From Mycolicibacterium nivoides (GTDB taxonomy: Bacteria; Actinomycetota; Actinomycetes; Mycobacteriales; Mycobacteriaceae), in the NCBI RefSeq assembly GCF_003855255.1, contig NZ_CP034072.1, positions 2,930,801 through 2,994,800 on the forward strand: 64,000 nt of DNA. Reading direction: 5' to 3'. The translations under genes and the position numbers were made by a program. The notes under the pieces are model-generated. The model was given only the letters and a program-made list of their open reading frames with translations. It was not told the origin of the DNA and made no database searches. Each line of letters opens with the position of its first letter. The first letter of the stretch is position 1. Below are positions 60,672-64,000 of the stretch, one piece after another.

Positions 60672-61763
60672 TCAGGCGCCGGCCACCTGCAGGGCCGGCA
60701 GCTCGTGCATCTCGACCGCGTCCGCCGAGACCAGCTGCGAGTACAGCGACTCGGCGACGTCGAAGACGTTGACGTGGCCGGCGTAGTCGGCGATGTAAAG
60801 CCGGGTGCCGTTGTCGCGCACGGCAACTGCGGCGGGCTGTGCGTGCACGTCCATGCTGCCCTGGATCTCGCTGGTCAGAGCGCACCACACGATGACGCGG
60901 TCGTAATCGACCAGGTAGGCGCGGGTGGCATCGGGGCTCAGCACCAGCTGGGTCGGCGCTCCACCGACCTCGACGGCGTCCACCACGGCGCCGGCCGACA
61001 GGTCGACGGTGTGGACCACACCGCGATGCTCAAGGTCGGAGGTCAGCACGTAGGCCACGCCATCGCCGATCGCGATGTCGCGGATCGGGGCACCGACCCA
61101 CACGGTGGCCTGCGCCTGAGCGGTTTCGGTGTTGACGATGACCAGGCGGCTGCCACGGGAATCGGACGTGGCGACATACAGGCGCTTGCCGGTCGAGTCG
61201 ATCTGCAGGGCGTCGAGGTTGATGCCGGGGCCGGTGGCGATGTCGATGGTGCCCACCCGCTCGGCGGTGGTGTCGATGACGGCGATGTCGATGCGCTCGT
61301 GGCCGGTGCGGCCGGCGAAGACGCGCTTGCCGTCCGGGCTGATGGCCAACGCGGTCACGCTGAAGGCCAGCGGGTACTCGGCGAGCACCGCGCCGGTGAT
61401 GGTGTCGACCGTCACGATCGAGTCATGTCCCGCGGTGGCGACGCTGACGTAGGCGCGGTCGTCTGCGACAACGACGGCGAACGGGTCTCCGGCGAGGCGT
61501 ACCGAACCCACCACACTCATGGTGTGAGGGTTGATCACGGTCAGGCTCTGCGCTGCGGCGTTGGTCACCACGACGGTCTCGCGGTCGGGATCGACGGCGA
61601 TGTCGCCGATCGGCCCGCGTCCGACCTCGGCCAGACCGGCCACGTCGATGTCATCCAGCGCACCGTCGAAGGCGACGCTGCGGGCAGACGTATCGTCGAT
61701 GGCGCGGTCAACGCGGCCAGTGCGCAGCGCTTCGACCAGCGCACGCAGGAAGTTGTTTGCCAT
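60672..61763 (-). CDS. YncE-like beta-propeller protein (YVTN repeats)
   Basis: A 363-residue protein made of about seven repeats such as GDIAVDPDRETVVVTNAAAQSLTVIN and ALAISPDGKRVFAGRTGHERIDIA, typical of YVTN/NHL-like beta-propellers. There is no signal peptide or membrane helix, so it is probably cytoplasmic and not a surface YncE homologue. The start at 61763 (MANNFLRAL) is used although the ribosome site is far. Role unknown; many such proteins act as scaffolds. Confidence 0.82.
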   Translation of the reverse strand: MANNFLRALVEALRTGRVDRAIDDTSARSVAFDGALDDIDVAGLAEVGRGPIGDIAVDPDRETVVVTNAAAQSLTVINPHTMSVVGSVRLAGDPFAVVVADDRAYVSVATAGHDSIVTVDTITGAVLAEYPLAFSVTALAISPDGKRVFAGRTGHERIDIAVIDTTAERVGTIDIATGPGINLDALQIDSTGKRLYVATSDSRGSRLVIVNTETAQAQATVWVGAPIRDIAIGDGVAYVLTSDLEHRGVVHTVDLSAGAVVDAVEVGGAPTQLVLSPDATRAYLVDYDRVIVWCALTSEIQGSMDVHAQPAAVAVRDNGTRLYIADYAGHVNVFDVAESLYSQLVSADAVEMHELPALQVAGA

Positions 61764-62211
61764 CGTTATCGGCACCTCCGCCGGCAAGGCTGTAACCGGC
61801 TCTAGATTCCAGGTCTATCTGCGCCGGGAGTGGCGCGGTTGCATTGAGTCTAGCGACGAAACCGACAGGTCCTGAACGAGTTCACAGCGAATACGTGGCA
61901 CTCGCCAACACACTCTCAGAATGCGCTTAGGAATTTCTTCGTTATCGACTCGTTACCTTTTGGTCGCATTTGATTAAATGCCTGTTACCAGGGACTTCCC
62001 AGCGCCTGCTGGACGTGGCGCATTTCACGAGCAGCGGGACCGTCAATGGCAATTCTTACCTTCTCCGGCAAAAGTGAGCGGTAGATCACACCGCGACACG
62101 CCAGCAAACTTTCTCGGGCGTCAAAGCTCCCTGACTGGCGGAGACGGCCGATTCGTGTTACCGCTGTGAAAATTGAGCCGTGCCAAATCTGTAGTTCGCT
62201 GCGACCAGCAA
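61764..62211. other. 448-bp upstream region with MtrA-like repeat and a weak small ORF
   Basis: Minus-strand GTAACG and ATAACG at an 11-bp period (61940-61956) resemble the MtrA direct-repeat motif, upstream of the beta-propeller gene. A 34-codon frame (61985-62089, minus) starting GTG and ending GSPW is possible but has no clear ribosome site. Composition is AT-richer than the flanks. Nothing else is recognised. Confidence 0.4.
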
Positions 62212-62838
62212 CTAGCCGGCGACCGGTTGCAGCACGAGGCTCACCTCGCACGAACCGGTGCGGGCATCAGGCCGGACCGAAACCGCGTAGCGACCGCCGA
62301 TGACCTCGGCGTTCAGGTCGACCACTTCCTGCATCATGCCCTGCTGGATGCCTCGCACCGCCTCGGGAGAACCGACCGCGACCTCGGCCAGCGGACACGT
62401 GCAGATCTCGACGGTTACCTCCCCGAACGAGTTGAACACGGAGCGGATCTGGAATCCCAGCTCACCGAGGGTGGCCACCACCAAATCGGCCGTCGTCTCA
62501 CCGCGCCGACGGGCCACCGTCAGGGGACGGGCGTTGACCTTGATGGCGCGGGCCATCTCGCGGCGGATGTCTCCTTGATCTCGTCGGCCAGACCGTCGGG
62601 CACCAGACCCGGAAGGCCTCGTCGACGATCCTTCCTGGCCTTCTCCCCCTGCATGGTCAGCATCGCCTCGCCGACCACGACGTCCGCCGATCCCGCTTGC
62701 AGGCCGGTGGCGGCAGCGTGTCGCGTCGTTGATCCGGGCCGCACTCAGCAGCCTGGTGGTCAGTTCAAGCCCGCCCGGGCGCAGCACCCGCTGGCCCAGC
62801 CGGGCCAGTAGCCAGTGCCCGGGCAGGAGTGCGAGTTA
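62212..62838 (-). pseudogene. Decayed methyltransferase fused to a regulator C-terminus
   Basis: Fragments in different frames. First VLRPGGLELTTRLLSAARIND, typical of a class I methyltransferase start. Then, in another frame, SADVVVGEAMLTMQGEK with the later conserved block, but the SAM-binding part is missing. A one-base shift near 62574 returns to frame for REMARAIKVNARPLTVA. This runs straight into a Cys-containing C-terminus (ICTCPLAEVAVG) of an unrelated regulator. There are thus at least two internal deletions and a frameshift. No start codon is present. Confidence 0.7.
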
Positions 62839-62850
62839 GCCCGGAACGGG

Positions 62851-63690
62851 TCAGAGCCGCAACGCGGCGGCGGTGGCCGGGCCGACGATGCCGTCGACCT
62901 TGAGTCCGCGGGTGCGACGTTGGAATTCCTTCACGGCGGCCTCGGTCTGCGGCCCGAAGACGCCGTCGACCTCGAGATCCCCCGCATAACCCGCGTAGGC
63001 CGTCTTGAGTCGGCGCTGCAACTGGGCCACCTGCGGGCCTTCCATAGGCCGGAACAGCAGAGTGTCGGTGTACTGGCCCTCGGGTACCGGCGGACGCGGC
63101 GTCGGCGCGGGATTCGCGATATCGCCGATTCGCGCCTGGATGTCCGCGCGCAGGATGTCCATGTCGATGGCACCGGGATCCCACTTACCTTGCGCGCGGC
63201 CCGCATACTCCTTGTGCCCGATGGTGCGTTCCGAGGTTTGCGCCAGCCGGCGATTGATCGCGGCGCAGCACCGCACCAGCGCGAAATACTGTGCGTCAGG
63301 CCAGTTCTTGCGATGCGGCGCGGTGGGGCTGGTGCCGCTGTTGGCGCATTCGATACCGATCATGTGCCAATTGCCCATGTTCGTCGGCAACCACGGATAC
63401 ATGCCGATGCCGGCGTGCCAGGCCACCCCGAGGGCCACCACCGTCACGGTGCCGTCGCGCGCGATATGCAGTTGCGACAACGGGCCGGGAAGGTCCGGGC
63501 GGCCGTTGGCGATCGACGCGGCCGTCGCCGTGTCCGACCCGGTGTGGTGCACCATCACTCCGCGGATGTCCTTGAAATCGCCGTGCCCCCGCGTCTGCCA
63601 CCCGGGATGCTCGACGAGGTCGATACCTTCGGCCCGAAGTACATCGGCCAGCCAGACCGGGTCGCCGGTCCATCGCCCTGTCTGAGGCAC
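62851..63690 (-). CDS. N-acetylmuramoyl-L-alanine amidase with peptidoglycan-binding domain
   Basis: A 279-residue amidase_2 protein from GTG 63690 behind AAAAGGAA. The zinc site comes from VMVHHTGS (His48/49), the GHKEYAGRAQGKWDPG region (His159 and Asp171) and the peptide groove HAGIGMYPW. The C-terminus (213-278) is a PG_binding_1 domain. It resembles the Rv3594 (Ami4) family and the amidase module of mycobacteriophage lysins. There is no signal peptide, so export or delivery is unclear. Confidence 0.88.
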   Translation of the reverse strand: MPQTGRWTGDPVWLADVLRAEGIDLVEHPGWQTRGHGDFKDIRGVMVHHTGSDTATAASIANGRPDLPGPLSQLHIARDGTVTVVALGVAWHAGIGMYPWLPTNMGNWHMIGIECANSGTSPTAPHRKNWPDAQYFALVRCCAAINRRLAQTSERTIGHKEYAGRAQGKWDPGAIDMDILRADIQARIGDIANPAPTPRPPVPEGQYTDTLLFRPMEGPQVAQLQRRLKTAYAGYAGDLEVDGVFGPQTEAAVKEFQRRTRGLKVDGIVGPATAAALRL

Positions 63691-63933
63691 TGAGATTCCT
63701 TTTCCTCACGCAGCAAACCTTCTGTGCAATCAAGCCTACGCGGGCCCACCGACATCACCCCGCACTCGGCCGAACGCTCAGACAGGTTATCCATCAACCA
63801 CTTTGCTCGTTGCCGCCTCACCTGGACCCCGATATCGGACACTGTTCGCGAGCGGCCCGACCAGCAAATAGCCCCCCGGGCGGCGACGCCGCTTTCCGTA
63901 TGCATTCACGGCCGAATGTGCGAGCATCTGCGC

Positions 63934-64000
63934 ATGGACCCGAAGGACGATCCCGAGGCCCGCATCAGGGAACTCGAGCGCCCACTGGCTGACGCCGCTC
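63934..64000 (+). CDS. Partial gene: mycobacterial MDPKDDPEARIRELERPLADAA protein start
   Basis: Only the first 22 residues are in the window. The sequence MDPKDDPEARIRELE matches the N-terminus of a family of mycobacterial proteins of unknown function that begin MDPxDDPEARIRxLE. The ATG at 63934 has no clear ribosome site. Function cannot be stated from this fragment. Confidence 0.5.
   Translation, partial: MDPKDDPEARIRELERPLADAA

Noticed and set aside
61985..62251. A minus-strand 88-codon frame upstream of the beta-propeller gene
   Set aside because: No ribosome site, no recognised domain and a composition not clearly coding. A shorter 34-codon version is equally uncertain, so it is mentioned only as part of the intergenic description.

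Overview
The window is high-GC DNA from a rapid-growing Mycobacterium (Mycolicibacterium type). Evidence for this is the GreA, Mca, CoaA, MetB/Cbs, FadA3, EchA8/EchA9 and LpqV gene set, the abundance of GTG starts, the several apparently leaderless starts, and stem-loop terminators that mostly lack a long U-tract. There are no rRNA or tRNA genes, CRISPR arrays, insertion sequences or phage blocks.

Positions 1 to about 37,940 are core chromosome. From memory of the M. tuberculosis H37Rv map, the order coaA (Rv1092c) ... Z-FPP synthase (Rv1086), hemolysin III (Rv1085c), thioredoxin-domain protein (Rv1084), Rv1083, mca, DUF4307 (Rv1081c), greA, metB, cbs, lipU, GDSL esterase (Rv1075c), fadA3, Rv1073/Rv1072, echA9, echA8, Rv1069c, rhodanese and cysteine dioxygenase (Rv1066/Rv1065), lpqV, two patatins (Rv1063c/Rv1062), class II amidotransferase (Rv1061), Rv1059 is kept here in inverted orientation. 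Species-specific additions are tandem secreted repeat proteins (860-1866), a flavin monooxygenase overlapping coaA, paired 4-TM proteins (6461-7419), a ketosteroid isomerase, a GOLPH3-like protein, a TM2 protein with a PPQG repeat, and a SulP transporter.

Positions about 38,000 to 64,000 are not collinear with that map and look accessory. They hold a membrane-anchored trypsin-like protease with two small secreted proteins, two tandem paralogous AraC regulators with a DUF4436 membrane protein, and an Ltp1-like thiolase. A five-gene catabolic operon follows (kinase, PLP phospho-lyase/aminotransferase, alcohol dehydrogenase, amino-acid permease, aldehyde dehydrogenase), divergent from a PucR regulator. 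Next come a TetR/hydrolase pair, an acyl-CoA ligase, a convergent pair of secreted paralogues, DctA with a CitA/CitB-type two-component system, a beta-propeller protein, a decayed methyltransferase/regulator pseudogene, and a peptidoglycan amidase.

The most interesting signals are four. First, a 14-codon cysteine-rich upstream ORF precedes cysteine dioxygenase and looks like a cysteine-sensing leader. Second, the kinase plus phospho-lyase operon has the logic of ethanolamine or hydroxylysine breakdown. Third, an AbiEi/DUF559-like gene is bracketed by matching inverted repeats. Fourth, there are regulatory sites: a KstR-type palindrome, a CRP-type palindrome before dctA, and a structured greA leader. 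All assignments come from reading the sequence; no database search was run.
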